The notes under the pieces were generated by a model that worked only from the letters and a program-made list of their open reading frames with translations, did not search any database and was not told the origin of the DNA. Positions 24,757 through 33,873 of a DNA stretch of 36,784 bases are shown here, in pieces. How positions within the stretch are numbered: position 1 is the first letter of the stretch; each line of letters begins with the position of its first letter. The position numbers and the translations under genes are program-made. This stretch comes from Labrenzia sp. DG1229 (GTDB taxonomy: Bacteria; Pseudomonadota; Alphaproteobacteria; Rhizobiales; Stappiaceae), in the NCBI RefSeq assembly GCF_000521215.1, contig NZ_KI928935.1:18602-55385 (forward strand), given 5' to 3'.

Positions 24757-25575
24757 TCAGCCCGCGAGTTCCCTTGCCCGTTTGATTGCAGCTGCAACTG
24801 CTTCCGTCATCACTGGCTGCAGTCCTTCTTCGTGCATCAGCACATCAAGGGCAGCCGCTGTCGTGCCGTTGGGACTGGTTACGTTCCGGCGCAGGATCGA
24901 AGGGTGCTCTCCGGATTGATGAAGCAGTTCCCCGGCACCGCTGATCGTGGCAACGGCCAGATCATGCGCAATCTCTTCCGGCAACCCTGCTGCTTTTCCA
25001 GCCTCGCTCAACGCTTCTGCCAGGTAAAACACATAGGCAGGTCCCGACCCGCTCACACCTGTGACCAGATCGATCTGGTCTTCGCTATCGAGCCAGACGA
25101 CCTTGCCCACCGCCGAGAGCAATCTCGCGACGTCTTCCTTCTGGTTTTCGCTCACATCGTAGGTTGGAAAAACAGCAGTAATTCCACGTTTTACCATGGC
25201 CGGCGTATTCGGCATGCATCGGCACACCGCAACATCACCGAACACGGATCTAAACTTGGAAACGGGCGTTCCGGCGGCAACGGACATGACGAGCGTGTCG
25301 TTCGCAACCGCTGTCTTCAGCCCGGGCAAGACCTTGTCCATCATCTGCGGCTTGACCGCCAACAGGACGGTTCCGGCACTCAGGGTCTCCGGAACGGCTG
25401 TCACGTGACGGATACCGTGCTTTTTCAACAAGGCGCCCATCTCGTCGGACAGACCCGGATCGCAGACGACGATGGCGGAAGGATCAATCCCCTCGGCCAT
25501 CCAGCCTGACATCATCGCCCCTCCCATCTTGCCGGCGCCGACAAGAAGAAAGGGACGCTCTTTTGAAAAATTCAT
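24757..25575 (-). CDS. proC: Pyrroline-5-carboxylate reductase
   Basis: A 272-residue NAD(P)H-dependent enzyme for the last step of proline synthesis, acting in the cytosol. The N-terminal Rossmann motif is LLVGAGKMGGAMMSGWM. AVKPQMMD, MPNTPAMVKRGITA and the family signature GVSGSGPAYVFYLAEAL are visible, as is the C-terminal TSPNGTTAAALDVL motif with its conserved G-T-T. The start overlaps the stop of the YbjN-like gene by four bases (ATGA), a pairing common in alphaproteobacteria. Confidence 0.96.
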   Translation of the reverse strand: MNFSKERPFLLVGAGKMGGAMMSGWMAEGIDPSAIVVCDPGLSDEMGALLKKHGIRHVTAVPETLSAGTVLLAVKPQMMDKVLPGLKTAVANDTLVMSVAAGTPVSKFRSVFGDVAVCRCMPNTPAMVKRGITAVFPTYDVSENQKEDVARLLSAVGKVVWLDSEDQIDLVTGVSGSGPAYVFYLAEALSEAGKAAGLPEEIAHDLAVATISGAGELLHQSGEHPSILRRNVTSPNGTTAAALDVLMHEEGLQPVMTEAVAAAIKRARELAG

Positions 25576-26072
25576 GCTTCCCCTGCGGTTTCAAACAATG
25601 CCGTACTCATGGCGTCTGCAGCCGAATGCCCGGCCCAGACCACGAATTGAAAGGCTTGATAGAAACGTTCGCAGTTTTCAAGGGCATTCGTCAGCATGGC
25701 TTCAATCTGCGCCGATGATGCTTCCGCACCGCCGCTCAACAACAGTGACTGCCTGAACATGATGACGTTCTCTTTGTGCCAGAGATCGAAGTGTCCCATC
25801 CAAAGCTGCTCGTTGACGAGGGCCAGAAGTCGGATAACTTCGGTCTTGCGCGGCTCCGTGACCTTCAGGTCGAAAGCACAGGCAAGATGCAGTGCTTCCA
25901 CCTCCTCCATCCACGAGAAGGAGACATGGTAATCACACCAACTGCCTCCCAGCGAGATTGTGATTTCGTCCTCGTCCGAGCGTTCAAACGCCCAGTCGTT
26001 CAACGCGGCAACGGTTTCGATGGTATCAACGGGATTGTCAGGTCGCTCGAAGTCGATCTCGATGAGGCTCAT
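25572..26072 (-). CDS. YbjN domain-containing protein
   Basis: 166 residues, no signal peptide. VAALNDWAFERSDEDEITISLGGSWCDYHVSFSWMEEVEALHLACAFDLKV followed by LALVNEQLWMGHFDLWHKENVIMFRQSLLLSGG is characteristic of the YbjN family (type III secretion chaperone-like fold). The biochemical role is not known; the E. coli protein affects motility and stress when overexpressed. It is translationally coupled to proC by a four-base overlap, an association seen widely in alphaproteobacteria without a known reason. Confidence 0.88.
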   Translation of the reverse strand: MSLIEIDFERPDNPVDTIETVAALNDWAFERSDEDEITISLGGSWCDYHVSFSWMEEVEALHLACAFDLKVTEPRKTEVIRLLALVNEQLWMGHFDLWHKENVIMFRQSLLLSGGAEASSAQIEAMLTNALENCERFYQAFQFVVWAGHSAADAMSTALFETAGEA

Positions 26073-26419
26073 GATGCCTTCTCCCCTTTCGAGTCGGGGC
26101 CGAATACCCGATCAGGATAACCGGGCGGGCCGCCGGGAAATTTCCCATGCCGGAGGAGCAAAACGCGTCCTTTGGTGGCCCTACTCAAGAGAACCGGTGC
26201 CGTCTTGCTCCGACGAATCCCTGTTGTCTTCGAGTATAGGATCAGGAATGATTTAATGGATACATACCAAACCCGATGAATTCGCCGAAACTTGTGGACG
26301 ACTCAGCTGAAATTCTCGTCGAACTGCTCAAAATCACTGCATTTCCGCCAAGTTCATTCGTCGTATTTCTGTCATCAACAATCAACAGAAAGTACTCACT
26401 TCGACGTCACCCAAGTGCT
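26073..26419. other. 347-base gap between ubiK and the YbjN gene
   Basis: Both neighbours run on the minus strand, so the 3' end of ubiK and the promoter of the YbjN–proC unit should lie here. Open frames on the plus strand run through ubiK's antisense and show no family features. A G/C-rich run near 26120–26145 can form only short, imperfect stems. No clear terminator or RNA gene was found. Confidence 0.4.
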
Positions 26420-26686
26420 TTAAGCGTCTCCGTCGTCTCCGGAATTGCCGTTTTCGAGCTTGGCAAGCCGCGATTCGAGCTCTTCGACCCGGTCGAGCGC
26501 ACGCACCGCCATTTCCTTGACTGCTTCATGCTCTTCCCGGGACACCATATCCATGTCGGACAGGAACCGTTCCGCCTGGGCGCGGAATGCGGTTTCCACC
26601 TCGCGGCGGGCACCTTGTGCGACACCGGCGGCATCTGTCATCAGTTTTGCGAAATCGTCGAGAAGGCGGTTTGGGCCCTGGGTCAT
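26420..26686 (-). CDS. ubiK: Ubiquinone biosynthesis accessory factor UbiK (BMFP family)
   Basis: 88 residues from the ATG at 26686, fixed by an excellent AAGGAGG seven bases upstream. The N-terminal amphipathic helix (NRLLDDFAKLMTDAAGVAQGARREVETAFRAQAERFL) leads into a coiled coil (SREEHEAVKEMAVRALDRVEELESRLAKLE), the BMFP/UbiK layout. In E. coli UbiK binds UbiJ and assists aerobic ubiquinone synthesis. The acidic tail after the coiled coil is usual. It is divergent from lgt. Confidence 0.9.
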   Translation of the reverse strand: MTQGPNRLLDDFAKLMTDAAGVAQGARREVETAFRAQAERFLSDMDMVSREEHEAVKEMAVRALDRVEELESRLAKLENGNSGDDGDA

Positions 26687-26890
26687 CTGACCCTCCTTGT
26701 TCAGGAACATTTTCAATACCCGACAGGTATGAGGGAAATGCTTCAACTTCAAGAACCAATTCCGTCACACGGCAATTCATTGGGCAGTTCGCGAACGCTT
26801 GACGACAGCACGCTTGACGGATGAACGAAGATCGCGCAAGCGTTGCCCCGGACATTCCCCAGCCCAAGTCAGGCTCAAGAAGGACGTCAC

Positions 26891-27724
26891 GTGCCGACAG
26901 TTTTCGTTTTGCCGTTTCCGGCAATTGATCCGGTTATCTTCGAAATCGGTCCCTTCGCACTCCGCTGGTATGCACTTGCCTACATTGTCGGCATCATACT
27001 CGCCTGGCGCTATATGCGCGCCCTGGTCCGTAATGATCGGCTATGGGCTGGCCTTCAAAGGCCCACTCCAGTCGATCTGGATGACTTTGTCCTGTGGGGC
27101 ACGTTCGGCATCATCATCGGCGGGCGCCTGGGGTATGTCCTTTTCTACAACCCCGCCTATTACTTCGCCAATCCGGGGGAAGCCCTTGCCGTCTGGACTG
27201 GCGGAATGTCCTTTCACGGCGGTTTTGCAGGCACGGTGATTGCCATTTTCCTGTTCGCCTGGCGCAGGGGGCTGCCGGTCTGGACCCTGTTCGACCTTGC
27301 CGGTTGCGCGGCACCGATCGGTCTCTTTTTCGGCCGGATCGCAAATTTCATCAACGCCGAGCTATGGGGTCGCACGACAGACGTCCCCTGGGCAGTGGTG
27401 TTTCCGGGCGCCGGCCCCGAACCTCGCCACCCCAGCCAGGTCTATGAGGCCGCTCTCGAAGGCGTGGTATTGTTTCTTGTGCTCCGACTTCTCAGTCACC
27501 GCTTCAAGCTCCTGGAAAAGCCGGGTTTCCTCGCAGGCGCCTTTGCGTTTGGATATGGCGTTGGCCGATCGATTGCCGAACTCTACCGCGTTCCCGATGC
27601 TCATATCGGTTATCTGTCGGGTTTCCTGACGATGGGTATTCTGTTGTCCCTCCCCATGATCCTCGGAGGCATCGCGCTCATGATCTGGGCCGCTCGGAGG
27701 TCAAACCGAGAGGCTCCGAATTGA
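26891..27724 (+). CDS. lgt: Prolipoprotein diacylglyceryl transferase
   Basis: An inner-membrane enzyme that moves diacylglycerol from phosphatidylglycerol to the lipobox Cys of prolipoproteins. 277 residues from the GTG at 26891, which has AGAAGG nine bases upstream; the frame continues up to a TTG at 26843 without support. Motifs include ALRWYALAYIVGI, MSFHGGFAG (the catalytic-region His), the Lgt signature GRIANFINAELWGR and RHPSQVYEAALEG. Seven or so hydrophobic helices are present. The lipoprotein encoded at 30883 would be one of its substrates. It overlaps midA by four bases. Confidence 0.95.
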   Translation: MPTVFVLPFPAIDPVIFEIGPFALRWYALAYIVGIILAWRYMRALVRNDRLWAGLQRPTPVDLDDFVLWGTFGIIIGGRLGYVLFYNPAYYFANPGEALAVWTGGMSFHGGFAGTVIAIFLFAWRRGLPVWTLFDLAGCAAPIGLFFGRIANFINAELWGRTTDVPWAVVFPGAGPEPRHPSQVYEAALEGVVLFLVLRLLSHRFKLLEKPGFLAGAFAFGYGVGRSIAELYRVPDAHIGYLSGFLTMGILLSLPMILGGIALMIWAARRSNREAPN

Positions 27725-28809
27725 CGGTGGTGAAGGAAAAGATCAAGGCCAGGATCATGGCGGAAGGACCGATGTCGGTCGCGCAGTACATGGCAACCTG
27801 CCTGGGCGACCCTGACGGCGGCTACTATGCGACGCGAGACCCTTTCGGACGCGACGGCGATTTCATCACGGCTCCCGAAGTCAGTCAGATGTTCGGCGAA
27901 CTCGTCGGCGCCGCCTGCGCGTCGGCATACCAGGCGCTCGGCGAACCTGAACAGATCAATCTCGTCGAATTTGGACCCGGTCGGGGGACGCTGATGGCGG
28001 ATCTCCTGCGCGTTGCTGCTCTCAGGCCCGCATTCTTAAAGTCAGCAAGCCTGCACCTGATTGAAACCAGCCCGCACCTGAGGAAAAAGCAGCAGGAAAC
28101 ACTGGCAAAAACACCGCTGCAGCCGGCTTTTCTGGACACATTTCTGGACGTTCCGGACGGACCATTGATCGTTGTCGCCAACGAGTTCTTCGATGCCCTT
28201 CCAATTCATCAATTCATCAAGACGGAGCACGGATGGCACGAGCGCGTCATAGGGCTCAACGATGCAGGTGAGCTCACCTTCGGTGCCGGAACAGCCCGGA
28301 TGCCGAGGAGTGAACTCCCTGCCGGTCTCGCCGAGTGCCCACTTGGAACGATCATCGAGACGCAACCGGCTGCAAACGCAATCGCCCAGGAATTGGGCGT
28401 GAGGCTGGCGCGGTATGGAGGAGCCGTTCTCATTGTCGACTACGGCTATCTCAAGACCGCACCTGGAGATACGTTGCAGGCGCTTTACAAGCATGTTTAC
28501 GACGATGTCCTGGCGCATCCTGGCGATGCCGACTTGACGGCACATGTAAATTTCGAAGCACTGGCGACGTCCGCGATCAAGGGAGGCGCCAAGGTTCATC
28601 CACCCATGACACAGGGTGATTTCCTGTTGCGATCAGGTCTCCTGGAACGGGCAGGTACGCTTGGCGCCGGAAAAACCCACTTGGAACAGGAGAGCATTCG
28701 CAACGAGGTCGAACGGCTTGCGGCACCTGACCAAATGGGAAGTCTTTTCAAGGTTTTGGCCCTGACAGGTGAAAATTGCCCATTCCCACCGTTTGACAGC
28801 GCCGACTGA
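27721..28809 (+). CDS. MidA/NDUFAF7-like SAM-dependent methyltransferase
   Basis: 362 residues. The N-terminus (MSVAQYMATCLGDPDGGYYATRDPFGRDGDFITAPEVSQMFGE) and NLVEFGPGRGTLMADLLR (SAM site), VVANEFFDALPIHQF and VDYGYLK are hallmarks of the MidA/NDUFAF7 family. The mitochondrial member dimethylates an arginine of the complex I subunit NDUFS2 during assembly; a similar role in the bacterial complex is inference. The TTG at 27721 follows GAGAGG by about nine bases and overlaps the lgt stop. The lgt–midA–pgeF order is a common alphaproteobacterial arrangement. Confidence 0.9.
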   Translation: MTVVKEKIKARIMAEGPMSVAQYMATCLGDPDGGYYATRDPFGRDGDFITAPEVSQMFGELVGAACASAYQALGEPEQINLVEFGPGRGTLMADLLRVAALRPAFLKSASLHLIETSPHLRKKQQETLAKTPLQPAFLDTFLDVPDGPLIVVANEFFDALPIHQFIKTEHGWHERVIGLNDAGELTFGAGTARMPRSELPAGLAECPLGTIIETQPAANAIAQELGVRLARYGGAVLIVDYGYLKTAPGDTLQALYKHVYDDVLAHPGDADLTAHVNFEALATSAIKGGAKVHPPMTQGDFLLRSGLLERAGTLGAGKTHLEQESIRNEVERLAAPDQMGSLFKVLALTGENCPFPPFDSAD

Positions 28810-28904
28810 GTTCCTCAAGGATCGGAGGTTGGCGACGAATCGATCCAGGTTCAAACGCGCAGGGATCTCGTCACACGACACCGGTTTCTTCAGAAGGTCA
28901 CCAA

Positions 28905-29672
28905 ATGAAGATAGAAGCAGATGCGCTGAAGCTGGATGGGATACGCCACGGCTTTTTCACGCGAAGAGGCGGTGTCTCAACCGGTATCTATGATAGCCTG
29001 AATGTAGGGCTTGGATCCGATGACACGCGCGATGTCGTGCTGGAAAACCGAAATCGTGTTGCCGAAAAATTCAATGTTTCCGCTGATCGGCTCGTATCAC
29101 CCTATCAGGTTCACTCTCCCGATGTGATCACCGTTCAGGGCCCCTGGCAGGACGGTGCAGACCGAAAAGCGGATGCAGTGGTGACCAGCGAGCCTGATCT
29201 CGCCGTTGGCGTATCGACCGCCGATTGTGGCCCTGTCCTTTTCGCCGACGCAGGCGCTGGTGTAGTCGGGGCGGCACATTCTGGGTGGAAAGGGGCAATT
29301 TCCGGTGTCCTGAACAATACTGTAGCAGCAATGGAAGCGCTTGGCGCAACACGACAAAACACTGTTGCCGTGCTTGGTCCGACGATATCGCAGGGCTCAT
29401 ACGAAGTCGGAGCAGAATTCCGGGAACGCTTCGTCGGCGTCGCTCCCGAATACGATTCCTATTTCGTTTCGTCGAAACGCGCGGGACATTACATGTTTGA
29501 TCTGCCGGCGTTTATTACCGATGATCTTCAACGCATGGGCCTGGGTGCGGTCGCCGATCTAGGTCTTTGTACCTATGTTGACGAAGAGCGCTTTTATTCA
29601 TTCCGCCGAACGACCCATCGAAACGAGCCCGACTACGGCCGCCAGATCAGCGCAATCTCCCTTGGAAACTGA
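28905..29672 (+). CDS. pgeF: Peptidoglycan editing factor PgeF (YfiH/LACC1 family)
   Basis: 255 residues of the multicopper-polyphenol-oxidase-like fold. HGFFTRRGGVSTGIYDSLNVG at the N-terminus and the metal-site triad His70 (YQVHSPDV), Cys108 (STADCGPVLF) and His125 (GAAHSGWKG) are clear. In E. coli the protein removes wrongly incorporated serine-containing precursors from peptidoglycan synthesis; relatives have purine nucleoside phosphorylase/adenosine deaminase activity. It starts 95 bases after midA in the same direction and has a C-terminal FYSFRRTTHRNEPDYGRQ typical of the family. Confidence 0.93.
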   Translation: MKIEADALKLDGIRHGFFTRRGGVSTGIYDSLNVGLGSDDTRDVVLENRNRVAEKFNVSADRLVSPYQVHSPDVITVQGPWQDGADRKADAVVTSEPDLAVGVSTADCGPVLFADAGAGVVGAAHSGWKGAISGVLNNTVAAMEALGATRQNTVAVLGPTISQGSYEVGAEFRERFVGVAPEYDSYFVSSKRAGHYMFDLPAFITDDLQRMGLGAVADLGLCTYVDEERFYSFRRTTHRNEPDYGRQISAISLGN

Positions 29673-29700
29673 CGACTAAACGAGTGAATGTGAGGACACC

Positions 29701-30858
29701 ATGGCACTGCATTTTTCAGACGCTGAGTTTGAGCGCCGCTTTGATGAACTGAAGGCTGTCATGGAAGCCGAAAAGCTCGATGCAATGCTCCTGTTCGCCC
29801 AGGAAAGCATGTATTGGCTGACAGGCTACGACACGTTCGGCTTCTGCTTCTTCCAGTGCCTCGTGGTCACAAGGGACGGGGAAAAGGTATTGCTGACGAG
29901 ATCGGCCGATCAACGCCAGGCACGCCATACTTCCAATATCTCCGATATCCGCATCTGGATCGACAGAGGAGCGGCCAGCCCGGTTCTTCAGCTCAAGGAC
30001 ATGCTATTCGATATGGATCTGCTCGGCGCTCGTATCGGCATTGAGTACGACACCCATGGTATGACGGGCAAGATTGCCCTTCAGCTCAACTCCGAGCTGA
30101 CCAGCTTCGCAAATATCAGCGATTCCTCCGCACTGATCCCGGATCTGCGCGCGGTCAAGAGCGAGGAGGAAATCGTCTATGTCCGCAAGGCTGCAGAACT
30201 GGCCGACAAGGCCTTTGATGCTGCTATGGAGGAAATTCATCCCGGCGCCGACGAAGGTAGAATTCTGTCTGCCATGCAGGGTGCGATTTTCGAAGGCGGT
30301 GGCGACTACCCCGGCAACGAATTCATTATCGGTTCCGGGCACGACGCGCTTTTGTGCCGCTACAAGGCGGGTCGGCGTGTCCTTGGCGAGAGAGACCAGA
30401 TCACGCTCGAGTGGGCAGGAAGCTATCGGCATTACCATGCTGCCGTGATGCGAACCGTGGTTGTCGGAACTCCAACCGACCGTCATCAGGAAATGTATCA
30501 GGCCGCACGCGAAGCCCTTTCAGCGGTCGAAACACAGCTGGTCCCGGGCAAAACCTTCGGCGATATTTTCGATGCCCATGCAGAACGCATGGATGCCCAT
30601 GGCATGATGCAACATCGGCTGAATGCCTGCGGTTATTCTCTCGGTGCCAGATTTACGCCAAGCTGGATGGATACGCCTATGGCTTACAGGGGCAATCCGG
30701 CGGAAGTGAAAGCGAACATGGTGATTTTCATGCACATGATTCTGATGGATTCGATCACCGACACGGCAATGACACTCGGGCAGACCTACCTCACGACTGA
30801 CGGCGCGCCGGAATGCTTATCCACGCTCCCTCTCGACCTGCCGGTAAAGTCAGGCTAA
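29701..30858 (+). CDS. M24-fold (creatinase/aminopeptidase-like) protein lacking metal ligands
   Basis: 385 residues with a creatinase N-domain (1–150) and a pita-bread C-domain (155–380). Compared with aminopeptidase P, all five metal ligands are changed: Asp to Glu237 (LEWAG), Asp to Ala248 (HAAVMRT), His to Cys310 (NACGYSLG), Glu to His335 (IFMHM) and Glu to Gly360. It is therefore unlikely to be a metallopeptidase. Metal-free relatives such as creatinase hydrolyse small C–N bonds using a His, and His244 or His246 are candidates here. It lies 28 bases after pgeF; GAGGAC is near the start. The substrate is unknown. Databases usually label such genes Xaa-Pro peptidase. Confidence 0.85.
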   Translation: MALHFSDAEFERRFDELKAVMEAEKLDAMLLFAQESMYWLTGYDTFGFCFFQCLVVTRDGEKVLLTRSADQRQARHTSNISDIRIWIDRGAASPVLQLKDMLFDMDLLGARIGIEYDTHGMTGKIALQLNSELTSFANISDSSALIPDLRAVKSEEEIVYVRKAAELADKAFDAAMEEIHPGADEGRILSAMQGAIFEGGGDYPGNEFIIGSGHDALLCRYKAGRRVLGERDQITLEWAGSYRHYHAAVMRTVVVGTPTDRHQEMYQAAREALSAVETQLVPGKTFGDIFDAHAERMDAHGMMQHRLNACGYSLGARFTPSWMDTPMAYRGNPAEVKANMVIFMHMILMDSITDTAMTLGQTYLTTDGAPECLSTLPLDLPVKSG

Positions 30859-30882
30859 ACCAACTGAAATTCGCGGTCCGTC

Positions 30883-31473
30883 ATGCCTTTCGCTCCCGGC
30901 ATGACCGGATCGCATTCATATCGACATCGTCTCTCAATGCCGGGCCGCTTCATGCTCTCAACTTCCAGTCAGAATTTTTCTTCGGTCCTGCGGGCATTGG
31001 CGGGTTTGCTGCTTCTTGGCGCACTTGCCGCCTGCCAGTCGTCCTCGCAACCACCGACACCGATTTCCGGCCCTGTATCGACGCCATCGATTGCCGGTCA
31101 GGCAGACGAAGAAGCCGGCGTGACATTCGCATTCGAACCCTTTACCGGTGCCCCCGGCAACATAGCCGACGAACTGTCCGAATATATCGGCAATGAAGCC
31201 CGTAAACAGGGTATCACGCTTGTGCGCCGCGTCGGCGCCGCGGCAACGTATCGCGTCAACGGCTTTCTGGCTGCAACAGGTCAGCCATCCAACGGGACCG
31301 TTTTCTACGTTTTTGATATCGTCGACGACAATGGTCGCCGCTTGAAACGCATTTCGGGAACAGAATCGACCGGGGGAGCGTCGGGGGACCCATGGCAGTC
31401 TGTCAACTCTTCCACACTATCGCGAATCGCCACTCGCTCGATGGTGGAAATCGAGGCCTGGCTCAACCGATAA
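30883..31473 (+). CDS. Predicted lipoprotein of unknown function
   Basis: The frame gives 196 residues from the ATG at 30883, but ATGs at 30937 and 30952 give more normal signal peptides and no start has a clear ribosome site. A hydrophobic stretch (LRALAGLLLLGALAAC) ends in a lipobox, with Cys51 (numbering from 30883) as the lipidated residue, so the product is a membrane-anchored periplasmic or outer-membrane lipoprotein. A Ser/Pro/Thr-rich linker follows. The folded part (VTFAFEPFTGAPGNIADELSEYIG to the end) repeats the 'f..G.p.n....l...l...a...g' pattern of bacterial lipoproteins with a penicillin-binding-activator-like fold. It is a likely substrate of Lgt. Confidence 0.7.
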   Translation: MPFAPGMTGSHSYRHRLSMPGRFMLSTSSQNFSSVLRALAGLLLLGALAACQSSSQPPTPISGPVSTPSIAGQADEEAGVTFAFEPFTGAPGNIADELSEYIGNEARKQGITLVRRVGAAATYRVNGFLAATGQPSNGTVFYVFDIVDDNGRRLKRISGTESTGGASGDPWQSVNSSTLSRIATRSMVEIEAWLNR

Positions 31474-31709
31474 TGACAAGTTCGCCGGATTATTATTGCG
31501 CCGCGTCATAAAAAATAAAAAAAAGACGGTGTGAAAGCCTATCACCTGTTGTGGTCCGGTTGCTTGGTTGTTACAACGCCGCCGCCTGCCGGGGGTACTT
31601 CGACATACCTCATGGCTCCCGGCACTTGACACGACCTAGGCCTTTTCCGTGTGTCTGCAGGGTATCTCTACCTGCGCACCCGGTGTCGCACCAGAAGGAC
31701 TTGCGGCTT

Positions 31710-32642
31710 ATGAAGATCGTCGCGGGCAATTCCAACCGAGCCCTGGCTGAGGAAATCTCCAATTATTTGGACGCTCCACTGGCCAAATGCCAGGTCCGGC
31801 GCTTTGCCGACCAGGAAATCTTCGTAGAAATTCAGGAAAACGTACGCGGCGAGGATGTATTCGTCGTACAGCCGACCAGCTACCCGGCCAACGATCACCT
31901 GATGGAACTGCTGATCATCATCGATGCCTTGCGCCGCTCCTCGGCGCGCCGCATCACGGCGGTGATCCCGTATTTCGGCTATGCCCGCCAGGACCGGCGG
32001 GCCTCCGGCCGAACTCCGATTTCGGCGAAGCTGGTGGCCAATCTGATCACCGAAGCCGGCGCCGACCGCGTTTTGACCCTGGATCTCCACGCAGGACAGA
32101 TCCAGGGTTTTTTCGATATACCGACCGACAACCTGTTCGCTGCGCCTGTCATGACGCGCGACATCAAGGAACGTTACGCCACCGATAACGTCATGGTCGT
32201 TTCGCCGGATGTCGGCGGCGTTGTCCGGGCACGCGCACTTGCCAAGCGGATTGAAGCGCCACTCTCCATCGTCGACAAACGCCGCGACAAGCCTGGAGAA
32301 TCGGAGGTCATGAACATCATTGGTGACGTCAACGGCTACGATTGCATCCTTGTCGACGACATAGTCGATAGCGGCGGCACGCTTTGCAATGCGGCTGAAG
32401 CGCTGCTTTCAAAAGGCGCGGAATCGGTAACTGCCTACATCACCCATGGCGTCTTGTCGGGTGGCGCCGTGGCGCGCGTGACATCTTCAAAGCTGAAGGA
32501 GCTCGTCATTACCAACTCGATCGAGCCGACAGCCGCGATAACGGCAGCCGCAAATATCCGGACGATATCGATCGCACCGCTCATGGGAGAAGCGATCAAT
32601 CGGACCGCTTTGGAAAAATCGGTTTCCAGTCTTTTCAACTGA
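31710..32642 (+). CDS. prs: Ribose-phosphate pyrophosphokinase (PRPP synthase)
   Basis: 310 residues, class I PRPP synthase: ribose-5-phosphate plus ATP gives PRPP for purine, pyrimidine, histidine, tryptophan and NAD synthesis. It starts [16 protein letters not shown] with AAGGAC ten bases upstream; the frame is open back to 31551 but that part is not conserved. Motifs are [16 protein letters not shown], the ATP-site [11 protein letters not shown], the flexible loop [10 protein letters not shown] and the PRPP loop [15 protein letters not shown]. The 236-base region before it is its untranslated leader and promoter area. A strong terminator follows the stop. A nucleoside-type importer lies downstream. 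Confidence 0.96.
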   Translation: MKIVAGNSNRALAEEISNYLDAPLAKCQVRRFADQEIFVEIQENVRGEDVFVVQPTSYPANDHLMELLIIIDALRRSSARRITAVIPYFGYARQDRRASGRTPISAKLVANLITEAGADRVLTLDLHAGQIQGFFDIPTDNLFAAPVMTRDIKERYATDNVMVVSPDVGGVVRARALAKRIEAPLSIVDKRRDKPGESEVMNIIGDVNGYDCILVDDIVDSGGTLCNAAEALLSKGAESVTAYITHGVLSGGAVARVTSSKLKELVITNSIEPTAAITAAANIRTISIAPLMGEAINRTALEKSVSSLFN

Positions 32643-32660
32643 ATCTGGTCCCTGAATGCA

Positions 32661-32691
32661 AAAACGCCGGCCCTGCCGGCGTTTTTTTTTT
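32661..32691 (+). terminator. Rho-independent terminator after prs
   Basis: CGCCGGC at 32665–32671 pairs with GCCGGCG at 32675–32681 around a CCT loop; the stem can extend with A-U pairs, and ten T follow (32682–32691). It begins 18 bases after the prs stop codon. It separates prs from the BMP importer genes, so those need their own promoter in 32692–32865. Confidence 0.93.
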
Positions 32692-32865
32692 CTCTGTCGC
32701 ACTCAACAGCTAACTGGCAACAATTTCAGCTTTTTTCACTCTGCGTGCCTTCAAAAATTTTTCCAATTGTTCAAAAAATCAGCGTTGCACCCCCCTGCAC
32801 AGCTTGTGAGCACGCATATTTTGTGATCAACTTCTCTTGTAAAAAATACCTTCCAGGGGATAAAA

Positions 32866-33873
32866 ATGCTCGTTACAAAACCTTTTTCCAGGGTGCGCAG
32901 GACCCTGTTGTCAGCCGCGTTGGCTGTCACGGCAACCATCGCACTTCCGCATGTTTCGGCCCTTGCGGCCGACCCGATCAAAGTGGCTGCGATCTATACC
33001 GTACCGGTTGAACAACAATGGGTCAGCCGAATCGACAAGGCGCTGAAAGCTGCCCAGGACCGTGGAGAAATCACTTACACATTTTCCGAAAACGTCGCCA
33101 ACACCGACTATGAACGGGTGATGCGCGAATATGCCGAACAAGGCATGGATCTTGTCGTCGGCGAAGCCTTTGCAGTTGAACGCGCCGCACGCAAGGTCGC
33201 CGCAGAATATCCCGATACGGCTTTCCTGATGGGGTCCTCCTTTGGACCCGCCAAACCGAATTTTGCGGTCTTCGACAACTGGATCCACGAACCGAGTTAT
33301 CTGTCCGGCATGATTGCCGGTGCCAGCACCAAGTCAAATGTGATCGGCATGGTCGGCGGATATGCCATTCCGGAAGTCAACCGGCTGATGAACGCCTTCA
33401 TGGAAGGCGCGACCTCTGTCAATCCTGACGTCAAGTTCCTCGTGACCTTCATCAATTCCTGGTACGACCCGCCCAAGGCCAAGGAAGCCGCGTTTGCCAT
33501 GGTCGACAAGGGAGCCGATATTCTCTACGCGGAACGCTTTGGCGTATCCGATGCCGCCAAGGAAAAGGAAATTCTGGCGATCGGCAACGTGATCGACACT
33601 GCAGGAGACTATCCGGGAACCATTCTGTCCTCCGCCCTGTGGCACATGGAACCGACCATAGACCGGGCGGTTACAGCGGTTGTCGATGGCAGTTTCGAGC
33701 CAGCTGACTATGGTCCCTTCAGCTTCATGTCCTATGGCGGTGGCAGCTTCGTCGTTGACGAAGGTCTGGCGGACGCCGACGCCGTTTCCGCGGCAAAGGC
33801 AAAAGAACAGGAAATCCTTGACGGGCTGTTCCGCGTCAACGTGAACGACAGCGAACCCAAGTCAACGATGTAG
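32866..33873 (+). CDS. BMP-family ABC transporter substrate-binding protein (nucleoside-type)
   Basis: 335 residues with a Sec signal peptide (cleavage near SALA, residue 34). The mature part DPIKVAAIYTVPVEQQWVS leads into the PnrA/Bmp fold: DLVVGEAFAVERAARKVAAEYPD, FDNWIHEPSYLSGMIAGA and MVGGYAIPEVNRLMNAFMEGA are family features. CCAGGGG stands before the ATG. BMP proteins bind purine nucleosides in most studied cases; a few import other ligands, so nucleoside is inferred. The stop codon touches a stem-loop and the ATPase gene follows. Confidence 0.9.
   Translation: MLVTKPFSRVRRTLLSAALAVTATIALPHVSALAADPIKVAAIYTVPVEQQWVSRIDKALKAAQDRGEITYTFSENVANTDYERVMREYAEQGMDLVVGEAFAVERAARKVAAEYPDTAFLMGSSFGPAKPNFAVFDNWIHEPSYLSGMIAGASTKSNVIGMVGGYAIPEVNRLMNAFMEGATSVNPDVKFLVTFINSWYDPPKAKEAAFAMVDKGADILYAERFGVSDAAKEKEILAIGNVIDTAGDYPGTILSSALWHMEPTIDRAVTAVVDGSFEPADYGPFSFMSYGGGSFVVDEGLADADAVSAAKAKEQEILDGLFRVNVNDSEPKSTM

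Noticed and set aside
24281..25509. Long plus-strand frames opposite the TetR-like and proC genes
   Set aside because: The minus-strand genes have clear family motifs; the opposite frames are Cys/Arg/His-rich and match nothing.
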